Assembly (NCBI GenBank): GCA_034670405.1
Contig: JAXDDX010000023.1
Coordinates: 2,065,501-2,129,500, forward strand
Length of the DNA stretch: 64,000 nucleotides
Direction: 5' to 3'
Source: Hoplostethus atlanticus
Lineage: Eukaryota > Chordata > Actinopteri > Trachichthyiformes > Trachichthyidae
The notes below the pieces were generated by a model. It worked only from the letters and a program-made list of their open reading frames with translations, was not told the origin of the DNA and did not search any database. Of this stretch, positions 25,396 through 37,761 are shown in pieces. A program made the translations under genes and the position numbers. Each line of letters opens with the position of its first letter. Positions within the stretch are counted from its first letter, which is position 1.

Positions 25396-25820
25396 GACCA
25401 CATGGGGATCTTAGTTACAGTGACTAATGTGTTGCCGGTGTCTGCATAGGGAATACTGACAAAAATGGTGCAGTCAAACAAGAGATATACTGCGGCAGAT
25501 TAAATAAAGTTTATGTATTGGTCGGGGCTGCTGTATATCCTACACTGTTCTCTCAGGGCTAAGCTATAGATCTTCATTAATCACGGCAGATCTCTGGAAG
25601 TACTGTATCGGTGTTACAATGCCCATGGACCTGATTCCTACCTGTGTGTTTACTCAACCTTACCTGACTGCCACAGTCTTGGATAGGGCTGAACCCATCA
25701 GAGGTCTAGTTAGAGATCTAGCCCCTGTCATCTCTGGGTGGCTGCATCTGCGGCGTCAAATGAGTGGCGCAGTTGTGTTATCATCACCCACTGACAAGGA
25801 AATCTGTCCACTATGTTTTG

Positions 25821-25842
25821 ATATATATATATATATATATAT
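25821..25842. repeat. (AT)n microsatellite
   Basis: Eleven AT units without interruption. Confidence 0.9.
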
Positions 25843-27499
25843 TCATCCTTCCGCCGTGTCATTACTAAATGGCATCACTGTGCCTCAATCCTTTTTATGC
25901 AAAGGTCACTTCAATTGGCATTCTGGGACAGAAGGGTCTTTGAAGATTAGAAATTAAATTCCCATCACAGTGAGAGAAATCAGTTTCCACAGAGTGAACC
26001 ATAGAAGGCCAAGACGGCCCTGAGAAAAGTCCATTTGAATTATAGATTACAGTAATTTCCTTCCCATTCTTCACTGTGATTGTTTTTAGTTTCCCTGGCG
26101 TGGTGTAAAGGTTAATTGGATAATTAAGTGGCTATAACTGCAAGTTATGACAGAACCCAAATTATCGGGAATCATTAATTGCTCAATTTCTCAGCATCAA
26201 GCTCGATTTAGGTAAAAGCTGCACGAACAAGAATATATTTACCCAAAACACACATTGAAATTTCTGATCACAGTTACCATCCCTCCGCTCATGGTTTGTT
26301 GTTTTTGACAACAGACGTGGTCGTACTAGTTTCGTAATCTCGGTCCTTCCCTAGAAAGACATGCTTTGTTGTCTTTGCTCGGGCTTCTGCTTCAGCAAGA
26401 AAAGCGTCTTTGTGTCATTTCCCCCTCTCTCCTCCCTTCTCCATCCATCATCCACCACCATGAATGGTGTTCGACCAGGCAGATGTTCCAGAACAGGCAT
26501 GCATTCCTCCACAGTCTCAGTCACAGTAGTGCTGGAGTCATGAGGCTCAACCACTTTTCCCAGCCCCAGTATAATGCCTTAACACCCTGGCTCAGGCTGG
26601 TCCCATTCTCTTTCCATAGTGTCCAAGGTCACAGTCCCACAGCAGGGTCAAGGTGATCGGCAGGCAGCCGCCGGCCTCATGCATATGGATGGAGACGCTC
26701 CATCTGCTCCACTGCAGAATGCAAATACACAAGTCTCTTTCTCTGCTCTCTTTTCCTGCCTCAAAGGGCAGCCCTGCCAGACCTTACATGGCATCAGTTC
26801 CACTTGTTGGCCACAGAGAGCGACGATTTAAGCAACAGCATAACAGAAATGCAAGTCATCGCCACACAAAGCCCTCAACCCAACCCCCAACTCCTCCGGA
26901 GCCCTTGGGCATATTTTTCTGTCTGATAACATAGTGTCTATTGTCATCTTGCAAAATTAAAACTGCAATACACAATTTGTAGGTGCTGTTATTGCTGTTG
27001 TGGGGTTATTTAAAAGCGTGTAAAGGGATTGAAATGTTTAGTAATGGATTGCTTTCTTACACTGAAGTGGAGTTTCAGGAAGTGTGAGTCATAGTCAGGG
27101 AAAGTGAGTGGGTAACACTTTTCTTTCCCTCAACAACTACGGTGAAGTTATCTTTAAGCAAGCACCGAGGTTGGACTGGGCAGCTCCCAGGTATGAGTGG
27201 ATGTAACTGCATGAACGTGCAGAAGAAGGGTCTTACTGAAGAAGAGGATTAGCAAGCATTCCCTAGAGGAGTAAAGGTTTAAAAATATAATTTCTCTGCA
27301 GAGGAGCCCTTCTGTTCCTCTTCTCCTGTTAATTTGACTGCCTCTGTGTCAAACCTTTATTTTCAACTTACCTCATGAGGCAACGTTTTTACCCTGAAAT
27401 CTAGTCGAAAACCAAAAGCCCTATGTGTCAAGCAAGTGAGAGTGACCTTTTTGTCCAAAGTGAAGGTAATTTGTAAAATCTAACCATACATTCAGATTC

Positions 27500-28345
27500 G
27501 AAAATAAAAAGTACAATCAAGCTGTAAGAACTTGGGCGTCCTTTTTGACCCTCAATTTTGAGCAGCACATCAAAAAGTTAGTTCAGTCTTGCTTCTTTCA
27601 GTTGAGAAATATGGCCAAAATTGGAGCTTCCCTGTCTTTAAAAGCTTTTATATCCTCTAGACTACTACAACTCCCTGTTCACCTGCCTTAGCCAGACTCC
27701 TGTTTCTAGATTGCAACTGGTCCAAAACGCTGCTGCTCATCTTTTAACCAAAACTAAACATAGGTGGCACATTACCCCTGTACTGGCTTCACTTCACTGG
27801 CTCACAGTGGATTTTGGAATTCATTTTAAACTCCTTTTAATCACTTATAAGGCGCTGCAGGGTCTGGCTCCTGACTATATTGCTGACTTACTGTGTCCTT
27901 ACAGCTCTGTGAGACCGATCGGGTCATCTAATCAGAATCTTTCATCCCTCCCTCGCGTTCGTCTTAAAAATAAGGGTGATCGTGCTTTTGCTGCTGCCGC
28001 CCCTACACGTTGGAGCAACCTTCCCCTGGATGTAAGGTTATCTGATTCATTGTCCACGTTTTAAAAGAGACTGAAGACACATTTTTATTCCATTGCATAT
28101 CACAGAAACTGATGCTAGCCCTTAGTTTTTATAATTTCTTACTGTACGTTTCTCTCAAGGTTTCAGGCTCTTATATGTTTTAGTATTTTTTAATCTTTTA
28201 TGTTTTCTATATACTGTGTTTTACAAGTTTGTCTAGTCTTTTGTTTTTACACTGTCTTTTTTATTTTTTGTTTATTTGTGCATTTTGTGAAGCACTTTGT
28301 GACCTTTGTTTAAAAAGGTGCTATATAAATAAAGCTTAACTTAAT
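27500..28345 (+). mobile_element. L2-type LINE, 5'-truncated 3' end (decayed)
   Basis: The translation carries the C-terminal RT region of fish L2 LINEs: FEQHIKKLVQSCFFQLRNMAK, then SRLQLVQNAAAHLL, HITPVLASLHWL and YKALQGLAPDYI, and ends with a RVRLKNKGDRAFA...W..LP block. The last long frame is 27711-28067. It closes at a TAA where relatives read on into KRLKTH, and that sequence is present just after the stop. Earlier parts are shifted out of frame. The 3' end 'gctatataaataaagct' near 28320 is the usual L2 tail. It is not active. Confidence 0.88.
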
Positions 28346-31300
28346 TGCTTACTTGCATACTGTTCTCATGCGTGGGCTTACACCAGTTGTCATGAAAATA
28401 GCAAAAGATTCAAAGAAAGGATTATTAAAGGATTTAGTCAAAAAGCAACCATATCTTACCTTGTAGCACCTGTATATCCACTGTTCAAATGGTATCCTAA
28501 TAGAGAATCACTGTAGATATTAAGGGATATTAAGGGTCCAATTAAGGATTTAATTAAAACTACAGCTATTAATTGTATCATGTTATATATTGTTATAAGT
28601 ATATAACTGATTGTGCAGTTCATATGTAATCAGACTAGTGCAGTACTGGTTGGTGCCTGACTGCTCACAAATCAACAAGGTCATCAATTCAATGACTGTA
28701 CAGGCAGCAACAACACCTGTTTACTATGCACGTTGTGGAAATCAATATAGAGAGAGGTGATGATGTCTTTTGATCGTTACAGTAATGAAAAAAAAAAGAG
28801 TGGGCAGCTAATCAAGAGCAGGTTTTATGGCCTGGTGGGCGAACTAGCCAATCACTGCTCTGCTGTCAGGCAACCCTGGTAAGATCTCAAGCTGTTAGCC
28901 AGTCTGCTGCTTGCTACTTGAACTCTATGTGTGATCCCCATGAGGTCGGCCTCTAAGCTCCTTCTGTCTGAGGTGCCAGTCATGGGAGGGGGTTGAACAC
29001 ATACTCAATCCCCTTTTGCAAATGTCACCCCGATGTGTTTAAGAGAGCAGCATTGTGTTCTGCCCACTGAGGGCCAGCAGGTGTAATCACCGCCTTTTGT
29101 GAGGCATTTTCAGCCTGCTTAATGGTGGCAGGGTTTTGCTATTCATCTAGTACAATGTGAAACCTCAGACTTCCTTGAGCAGCTCCCTGATACCCCACAT
29201 GGCTGGGCATGAGTCCAAAATTTGCGACCAGTGTATATCAGCTGCGCACTTTCACATTTTTTCATTTTTGTATCCAAACCACTAAACTGCTGAATAGTTT
29301 TGGTGTTTTTGTTTATTTTAATCGCAAAACCTTTGGTAATTTCATTTGATAATGCTAGTGGACTATTGTACTTTTTTAGGCAATAAAACTTGTCATTCAT
29401 TAAAATCTTCATCCAGGGAACCCTCCGTGCCCTTCATTAGTGACCATTTCTAAAGAAGACATGGCTGGTGGAGAGAGAGTATGTTGACCTTCCAGCACTA
29501 AATGGAGGTATTCTGCACTCCAGGAATAATAGGGACAGGACATTGAGATTCTTAACCAAAACCTCTACTTTACCGCAGAACAGGCCCAGAGAAGGACAAA
29601 AACCCTGGGGGGTGAGGCCAAATGAATACAGATGAGCTGTCCTTTCCGTTCAATTTAACAGATTTATTGTAAGGGCAACTCTGGCTGGCATGATCAACGT
29701 TGCCTTGGACAAAGTCTGAATATCACTCCAACCTAGAGGCAAAGTTCGAAAAGGTTACTTTCAAAATGTCGAAATATTATCACTTACAGATCAGAGATGA
29801 ACTGCTTCAGGTTATAATTAGTAGCGTAATGCATGCATGACCAAAATCTAATAAATCTAAAAAATTAACAAATAATTAATTTATAGACTCTAATGATGTT
29901 TGTGGCATCCCATCATGTTTAATTCAAATGATTTTGAAAGACGTTTTCCATTGTGAGTTAACTTTTGATTTTTAGTGAAAGTTATTCTTATTTAACCATG
30001 ACCAAAACCTCAACCAACTTGTTTTAGTTGCCTAACCTCAACCAAAGTTGTTTTAGTTGCCTAACCATAACCAAAGTAATTGGCCTGATGGACGATTTTC
30101 ATCCCAAAATGTGATGAAAACTGAAAAATGTGAAGCCCAACATTAGGAATTGATTGCTAGCATTGTGGTATTTTAGATGATCTGATCAGTTTCATGTTGA
30201 AATATTAACCTTCTCTTCCAACATAGATATAAAGGGTTTTGGAATTAGCCTTCAGCTGTTCAACATGCAGTAATTATGAGGGGATTCCAATAAATCCATC
30301 CAAAAACAGTCTGATAATCATTGGATGTGAATTGAAGATGGCTGCCAGTCACAGTGACTGGCAGCTGTGACAGTGCATTTAGGTCAATCACATCACAACT
30401 GCACATGCACGATGAGATCAAATGACAGGGATCTGTGGATTAAAATGCACAACATGGAACAACATCTAAATCTGATTTACTTTTCAGCACTATTATGAGT
30501 GGATATGATTTTTATAATGTGTATAATCTGTATACTGTAGTATATCCATTCTGTATAAAAGGCTATGACTCAAATTGCAGACATATATTATTGATATTTC
30601 ATTAAACTGGATACATCTATCAGAGAAAGAGACTGTAAATTTGAAATCAGCATCCCCATTCATTTCACTGGATACTGTACTCAGTAGCAATCTGTCACTC
30701 TCTGATAAAGGAGTATGGGAACGGGGAAAGAAGCACAATGCCAAACAAAGCAGTGTGTACAACTAGATTCTCTGCAGTCATAATATCACACTGATCAGAT
30801 TATATGGATTAACGAGATGTCTGCACAATATTTGGCCTCAAAGGAGTATTCCTGCTTAGTACATTTGTAATGAAATATTCATTCTTCCAATTTGTTTTTG
30901 ACTTTTTATATACATATGATGATACAAATAAATAAAATATACGTGATTTTGGCTCCAGCATTGGATTAGGGGTTGCAGATGAAATCCTCAAGTTTTTTTA
31001 TAGAGTACCTACAGTATGTGAAACATGTCGCAATGAAAAGCTTGCAAGGAGGTTCGAGGTGCAATATCACTGTTATAGCTTGTAAAAAAAAGACAGCAAA
31101 GGCGAAAATGTATTTTGAGTGAGAACGCTGAGCCTGGGAGGAGTTCCCATGCTTAGCCCACCGCCTCTGTCCATGGTGCTGAAATCACCTTGGCACACTC
31201 ATGCTGGAATGAAATTGTGAAGCTTAGTGCCGAGCAGTGATTCCCAGCAGAGCGTCCCAGGCACTGGACCATCCACTCACACAGCAGCTTCGCTAACAAC

Positions 31301-31986
31301 TTTACATTGCAGGATCCTGAGATATTACAGGCGGATATTCAATACTTATCCGGAGATAGGGGCTGAGCAGGGAAGGCAAGAGCAGATTATCGGTTAGCTT
31401 CTGATCTGCCTTTTGGGTTCCCTTGGGACTGTTTGAGTTTCATTGGTGGTAGTCCTTCTGTATATATTCTGTTTCGTTATCGTTTCCTCCATATACCTCC
31501 AGCTCTTTGAGCAAAAAGTTGACCTCACTCTCGAGTTTGATATTTATTAACTGTTTGCGGGCAATAGCGATAGAGCATCCCGTGGAGAGCTCATGTGTGG
31601 TTACTAGGCAGAGGTTATTAATATTTAACGACCGTGTACTTGTGCATGTGCTGTGTAAATTAAATTCTGCCATCTTCGGTGGTGCAAAGGCAGTCACGCT
31701 ATCTTGGGAGGAGATGGATGATTCCTGTGGAGGCGGATTGTTCCTCTGCCATCGTCACACACGAGTGACAGCGAACAGAGAAACCCTCTTACTGTATGTT
31801 TGCTTATTCATATTCCAAAGCCCACATCCCTCAAGCAGATACAGAAATATCCTCTTCGTATTTTGTGGCTGACGTTACAATCATCTGATAATTCATTTCA
31901 ATATTAAATTCTCGATTTTTAACTGGATTCAATTAGTATTTACATGTCTGGATGTGAGCATGTGCCTGGCTGATTGCATGGATGCA
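28346..31986. other. Intergenic, no gene seen
   Basis: No exon recognised. A short tandem duplication of about 30 bases, 'gttttagttgcctaacc' and flanks, lies at 30006-30076. The rest is AT-rich and looks unique. Confidence 0.5.
30006..30076 (+). repeat. Short tandem duplication (about 30-bp unit)
   Basis: Two near-identical units contain 'ctcaacca', 'ttgttttagttgcctaac'. A third partial unit follows as 'cataaccaaag'. Confidence 0.75.
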
Positions 31987-32297
31987 TGTTGTGGCAGACT
32001 ATCCACCACAGAACATTTTTAAAAGAACTACATTCCCCAGCAGACAGTCGGCCATCTTGCCACAGCTGAAGGGCGTTACCAATCAGCCCACCTGGTAAGG
32101 ACTTAAAGAGTCGCTTCTACAGCTGAGGAGAGAGACGATCCAGAGAGGCCAGTCAGAGAGCTGCTGAACATCTTCCAAACCAATTTGATTGCTGAATATA
32201 AGTTTAGTTGTATTTCAGTTCATGATTAAAAGTACCATTTTGTTTGAATCTGGCCTGGAATGTGCCGGGAATCTGCCCTCGGAGTGGACTTGTGACA
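31987..32297. mobile_element. Possible solo LTR fossil
   Basis: This 311-base stretch starts TGTTGTGG and ends GTGACA (TG...CA). It contains a block 'actacattccccagcagac' typical of fish LTR-type sequences and a polyadenylation-like ATTAAA near 32225. No internal region follows, and I could not find matching short target duplications, so both ends are tentative. The family is not assigned (Gypsy-like is possible). Age is unknown but it is probably old. Confidence 0.35.
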
Positions 32298-35200
32298 CCT
32301 GGCTTTTCACATTATGTGTGAAACATTGACTAAAGAGGGTGAAGGAAGTGACTGAGAAATGAGACACCTCTCAAATCTGTGACACGGAAACGAAGCTGAT
32401 ACACAGCAAGGGAAGAAGGTGAAAAAAAAACAAGACAGAAAAAGAACTGAGAAGGACAGCAGGTTGTCTAACCAACATCAAGCCATCTAATCTGCCTGGC
32501 AACCAGTAGCTGACGGTCTGTGAGCTTGACCCCCTCTGAATGGCTCCTCCCTTTGACCTTCTCACCCTGTACCTGCAATGTAAAGTAAACAGATAGGCTA
32601 TATCATATTACTCTGTCATAACTCCACCTTGGGCGCGTTCATGCAGGAGGGGGATGGAAGGAAATAGTGGGAGCACTAATACCCAGGCCAGTGCATGCAC
32701 ATGCATGCAGACAGGACCCTTGTGATCCTGGGTGTTGATTAGTGACAGCGAGGAGACACAACACATCACGAGATGGTGGAAGAGAGAGGTTCCCATAAAT
32801 AGATCACTATCTGTATATCCATGGTGACCTCCAGTGTCTCGGGGAAACTGAACATATGGTTATCTGTGTACACCTTGATTTGACCTGCTTTCAAGAAGAA
32901 AAGGTTGGATGTATGTACAGTGCTTTTTGTTGCAAACTGTTATTAGATTATTGAGATTATTGGCACTATATAAAGGCAAATATTCCTTCTTCTTTTTCAT
33001 TGCCTACTACTTTGAAGCTATTATATCTAAAAGTCCTTAATCCACCACTATTACAGCCAGTGATGGATCGTTAACGCAAGATGAAAGTAAAACGCAACAG
33101 CAGCATATCTGTGATTTGCACTAGCTCAGCCTCAGGTAACAGATTAGAGGACAAATTGGTCCCTGTACCCTTTAGTGGTTCTGCCTTGTGCACTCCACAA
33201 CACTCTCTCTCTCTCTCTCCTCCTGAAAATTAAATCAAATAAAAACAACTTTTACCAGTGAGGAAGGGTAGCCTAGCCTGCGATGTGTATTGTAGCCTGC
33301 TGTGGTGGTGCGTTACGAAGGAGAAATCCATGCTGAGTAGAAAAGTAGACACTTGAATAAGCCCTGAGAGGATACTTTGCCTTGCCGTAGGAAATAGCAA
33401 TGTGAGCTCTGAGACCGAGTGGAGTACGTCATAAGATAAACAGAACAAAGAGAGAGAGAGAGAGATGGCCGGTGGTTGAAGAGGTTATGTTCTTCAGAAA
33501 GAAAGGCCATGCCTTTGTGTGAGGCAGATGTTTAATCCTGTAGCAACTAAGTGAAATGCAGTCTCTCAAACGTTTTCTCATTCATAACCAAGGGCAAAAA
33601 TTCAACATGACCAGCAGGTTGTGGGCCAAAAGAACAACACAGAATATTTTACTATCTTAAGCCTTTTACCCCTTTTTTTTTGAGGAGGGTGAAGATTTGG
33701 CCTACATGCCCCAGTTTGGCCAGCCCAGCTCCAGAATGAGTCATGCTAAATGAGTGTCGCTGATGGGAGGGTGGTGCGCCGAGACTCCAGCCGGCGAACG
33801 GCTCCGTCTGCTGCTGCCTCCTCCCAGCAGCATCACTTGGCTCAGGCTCGGCTGACTGTCAGTCGTCCTGACAGCCTGACCTCCCGGAGGCCTGCCAGCC
33901 AAATGCCACGTCATATCGGGCTTGGCTTTGGCTGGGTCTGGCCCCTCAATCATTTTCACACCACCTCTCACACCACCCTTCCCCTTCACTTGACACCACC
34001 TGAAAATGAGAACAGGTCCACCAAACGATTTGTTTGTTTCTCTTTATATATCTCACTCTCCTCTCCTCACTGTAGCCCAGGGAGAGTGGCTTGTTGCCAT
34101 GGTGTCAGCTAATGTTAAACAATATAGTGCCACTATTTTACACACAGCTTAAACAGGGTGATAATCCATATTTGTTCAACAGCCTAGAACCAGGCACTTA
34201 GAATAGTGTATATAAGTATTCCTATCACATGGGCCTTGTTCAGTGATGTTTCTCTTTTCTCCTCACTCCTCCCTAAGTTGCCATTTGATTGCAACTGGCA
34301 GTCGACATTGCCACAACTTTTGGCCATTCCAAATGTTGTCCCTTCGTCAGATCAAGGGGCGTCAGAAACCGAGACACCCGGCGCCAAATGTCTCTGTTGT
34401 TAGCACTCCCCGGGGCCTCTTTTGAAGCCGGTTATGTGATCTAGAGCTTAGCATTCACAGTGTCTCATCCTATGAGCAGATGACAAGGCCTGATAAACCA
34501 CAGTGTTTACTGCACACGTTAACAGGAGCAATCAATAGCAACACTTGATACCCTGAATGCAGAATGGCTGTGAATTAAAAGCAAGGCACGTCTGCCACAG
34601 AGTCTATCACCACCGAAGCAGCTATGTGGGTGTCATGTGATCTCCAAGTTCCTCAATATGCCTTCGAACTCACAGTTGGCAGGATGGTGAAAGATGACGC
34701 ATCGAGACATTCAAAATTGTAGAGTATCGTCGCCTCCTTTTATTCTTCAATGACTCATTTGAGACTTCATTAAAGAGGGGAACATACTTTTACACATCCC
34801 TGCAGAAATATGCAGGTTGCCTCCCCCCTCTCCCCCCTAGCTGCGTGTTTTGCTGTAGACAGGACGCCATGCCACAGTCTAAAAGCAGACCTACCTACCT
34901 GCATGTTTGCACAGCAGCATACTGAAAACAAAAACAGTCATGATGTAAACTACCTGACATTCCCCTCTACCTTTACTGGATGAATCCCGTCTGTGTGGGT
35001 CCAGCTGCACACAGCCTGTTTCCACAGCCTCCTTGCTCTGACAGGGGCAGAGCGGGCCATCTGTCTTCATCTCTCCATGAACGGGAACCAGGGAGGAGGC
35101 GTGAAGATAAGAGCTTTTCTCCCCACCTGCCTCCTACCCACCCACCTTTCCCTTCACCTCGCCAAGGGTGGCTTTGAAGGTAGACGGTCTTGCACAGCCT

Positions 35201-35389
35201 GCAATATTTACCTCCTGGTACACAGCTTAAACTGTTTTGCTTTGAAAATCCACCCAACAAAGCACTTCTGCGGCTCCCTGGGCAATGTTCTTAGATGTTG
35301 TCTACCTGCATGGCATAATAATTACCATTTTGGCTAATATATCCTAAGAGCAAGGTTACAGCAGAAGAATAAGAGTGATAAAAGCCTCA

Positions 35390-35428
<39 letters not shown>

Positions 35429-37239
35429 ACACTTATGTCTTTGTTGTACATAATTCAGAACCATCAACCGCCTAGTAAAAAAAAATGACAAGCAAAAAAT
35501 GTCTTCAGTTATCTTCAAAAGATATTCAGCCTCAAATCTGAAATCAGTGTGAAATAAGTGTCTGAAATAAGTGTTTGTGTTTTTGCGGTTACGCTTACCT
35601 AGCCTCCTGCACACAGGATTTCAAGAACGCGCGGGTCTCTCAAGTGCAGGGGCGCATTAAGACACTGTGACAAATGTTTATCAGAAACTTCACAACAGCG
35701 ACGACGGTGTTCAGGCTTCACGCTTTACTCCACGTGTATAAAAATGAGAGGTTGTGTGTGGATTTGAGGGGAGGATTAGATTAGCAGGCTGCGGACTGAG
35801 GAGCAATTATTCATGCAGGGCCTTCACTTCAACCCTTTCACATCTCATTTGGCTTTCCTGCGGTTGCCATGCACTTTGGGACATGGCAACAGGCCTGTGT
35901 GTAGAAGCAGCCGTAGCATATTCAGCAGCTGCACTTGTGGCAAGGCCGGGTTCATAATCTCTTTGTCTCAGCGCAACCCTGGGTAAATGGATTCTCCATA
36001 TCTTGCTAATACTTTATTGATGCCATCATACATGGTTGCACAAATGCTAATGGAGCTAGGATGCTTTTCAACGTGAGAGCCAGCTTAATGTGATCCTGTG
36101 TTCTGCTGAGTTTATATTCAAAGGTCATTGCATGATATTACTCACTCAGAAGGCCTGTTTTTATTTGTGTTTGTCGTCTAATTACATATTTCACGTTTAA
36201 AATGAACGACTAGTTTGAGTGCCACATTGATTTGGTACCTCTGTTCATAATGTGGTGATAGGTGTACAAATGGTGATGTTTTTTGGTTGGTTTAGGTTAT
36301 TGAAAGAAGAAGAAGACAGTTGTGTAACCTCTATTAGAATATCACACTTAAACCACTGTGCAAAGTGTATGGATCTTTTTGATGCTGATGACAGAGGGTG
36401 AAAAAAAATTGCATCCAAAACAGGCCCAAATCAATTTTCTTCATTCTTCCAGTGAACTGAGTGAAGGGACTACTCAGGGGTGTAACATTTTGACTGACAC
36501 ATCTTAGAGTGCTCAAAGTGCTGCGCCGTGTGATAGAATATTTTTCACTATAATCATATTTCATCATCTGTTCTTCTGATTGCCCCCACCTCAAATACTG
36601 TGTAATAATTTGCTTCCCGTGAGCATTTGGCTAACATTCACCAACAAGCCTGCATTCTCCCACTTGACTCCTGATTTCCTCCTTTTATCAGACTGTCCTG
36701 AACGGAGCTCAGAGAGCCATTTCATGTGCTCATCAATAGTTGTGTGAATGATTCAACCATACTTTCATACTATTCATTCTTAAACCACGAGCCACAAGAG
36801 GCTTAGAATAGCTATGAGGTGTTGTTAGGCACAATGCAAAGCAATGGACGTGATTTAGTCTTGGCACAACTGTTTGGGGAATCTGGATGCTTTCTGGTGG
36901 AAGTTGCTAAAACACCCGTCAGGTGAAAACAGTAGGCCAACTGCAAATGTGAATTCTGTTGCTTTACAGCATAAATGTAAGATGTCATTGCTGTATTCTG
37001 AAACATGTTTGAAAGTATCCCATGTTTTACAAGACATTCATTTTTTAGGAAATGTAAAACGCATCACTTCCTGTGCCCTAGAGTATTTTTTCCAGGAAAG
37101 ACCTACCTGACACCAGGTGTTTAGTACAGGAAATGTCTTTTTTTATATACTACAACTGCGACTACTTGTAGTGAGGCGACTATTACTACTAGTGGTACTA
37201 CCACTACTACTACTAATAACAACACACACACACACACAC
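32298..37239. other. Intergenic upstream of lrrn1, no gene seen
   Basis: No exon recognised. It contains CT and GA runs (33202-33221, 33451-33466), (CA)n at 35392-35426, and TAC/CA-rich sequence just before the promoter. Upstream regulatory elements of lrrn1 are plausible here but not demonstrable from sequence alone. Confidence 0.45.
35392..35426 (+). repeat. (CA)n microsatellite
   Basis: An unbroken CA run of about 35 bases. Confidence 0.95.
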
Positions 37240-37248
37240 ACGCACACC
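37222..37248 (+). repeat. (CA)n next to the lrrn1 promoter
   Basis: A CA run of about 20 bases followed by CGCACACCC, immediately upstream of the GC-rich promoter region and preceded by imperfect (TAC)n. Confidence 0.85.
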
Positions 37249-37450
37249 CAACCACCCACCCCCGTGTCTCCCTCCTCGCCCCACGCCGCCGCCCCACTCC
37301 TGCCTTTGTTCTCATCACAACAAGCCTGGAGCAGATGGTGCTCCGCTTTGCTCGGCCGACAGTGACAGGCAGCCGCTCTCAGCCAATGGCCTGGTCAGGA
37401 ATCAGCTGACGGGTCTGGGCAGCGCCAGGTGTTGTTATCATTTTTCTTCT
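37240..37450 (+). promoter_or_regulatory. Candidate CpG-rich core promoter of lrrn1
   Basis: This is one of the few GC-rich, CpG-bearing stretches in an otherwise AT-rich window, for example around 37270-37300 and 37350-37440. It contains a CCAAT box at 37383-37387 and lies just before the inferred first exon. No clear TATA box was seen, which fits a CpG-type promoter. A (CA)n tract lies at its upstream edge. The assignment is an inference from composition and position. Confidence 0.45.
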
Positions 37451-37761
37451 CTATCCGTAGGAGGAGCAGTGGCAGCGGAGAGGAGGAATATCGGGGCAAC
37501 AGCAGGTTGGAGCTCTGTGTCTGCAGATCGCACCATGCCTCTCTCCGAGGCGCCTGGGGACTCGCATCTGATCGGATACAGAAACGACAAAACGCTCGTA
37601 GGATGAAGAAATTTATGTTTTTTTAATATTTGATGAGGCCGTTTACTTAACGCAGAAATATTTATCTTATTTATTATTATTTATTGACGCGTAGCTGACG
37701 ACTAGGCTGTCTGGATAAAAGATCCGTGCGTTTGGGAACGTCAGACTGGAATGCCAACAAG
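37440..37761 (+). other. lrrn1: Inferred untranslated first exon of lrrn1
   Basis: The sequence ending at 37761 reads CAAG followed by GTGAGA, a near-consensus splice donor. It sits downstream of a GC-rich, CpG-containing stretch with a CCAAT box. Mammalian LRRN1 has its coding sequence in one 3' exon preceded by untranslated sequence, so a non-coding first exon is expected. The 5' end given is a guess, because no TATA box or initiator fixes the transcription start. An ATG-to-stop uORF lies inside (37535-37606). No other donor nearby is as strong. Confidence 0.55.
37535..37606 (+). CDS. Upstream ORF (23 codons) in the lrrn1 5' UTR exon 1
   Basis: An ATG in good context (CACCATGC, A at -3) opens a 23-codon frame that closes with TGA at 37604. 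The peptide begins MPLSEAPGDSHLIG and shows no known domain. A second tiny frame starts at 37603, overlapping the stop, and runs 7 codons (MKKFMFF). If transcription starts upstream of 37535, these would be met before the lrrn1 ATG and could reduce its translation. The frame itself is seen; its translation is inferred. Confidence 0.35.
   Translation: MPLSEAPGDSHLIGYRNDKTLVG

Larger units (their letters stand above)
24283..27499. other. Intergenic, microsatellite-rich, no gene seen
   Basis: Contains (CA)n at 25054-25100 and 25347-25379, (AT)n at 25821-25842, and an AT-rich homeodomain-motif cluster at about 26085-26215. No coding exon is recognisable. Confidence 0.5.

Noticed and set aside
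25036-25449. 137-codon frame rich in Thr-His
   Set aside because: It is built largely from two (CA)n microsatellites.
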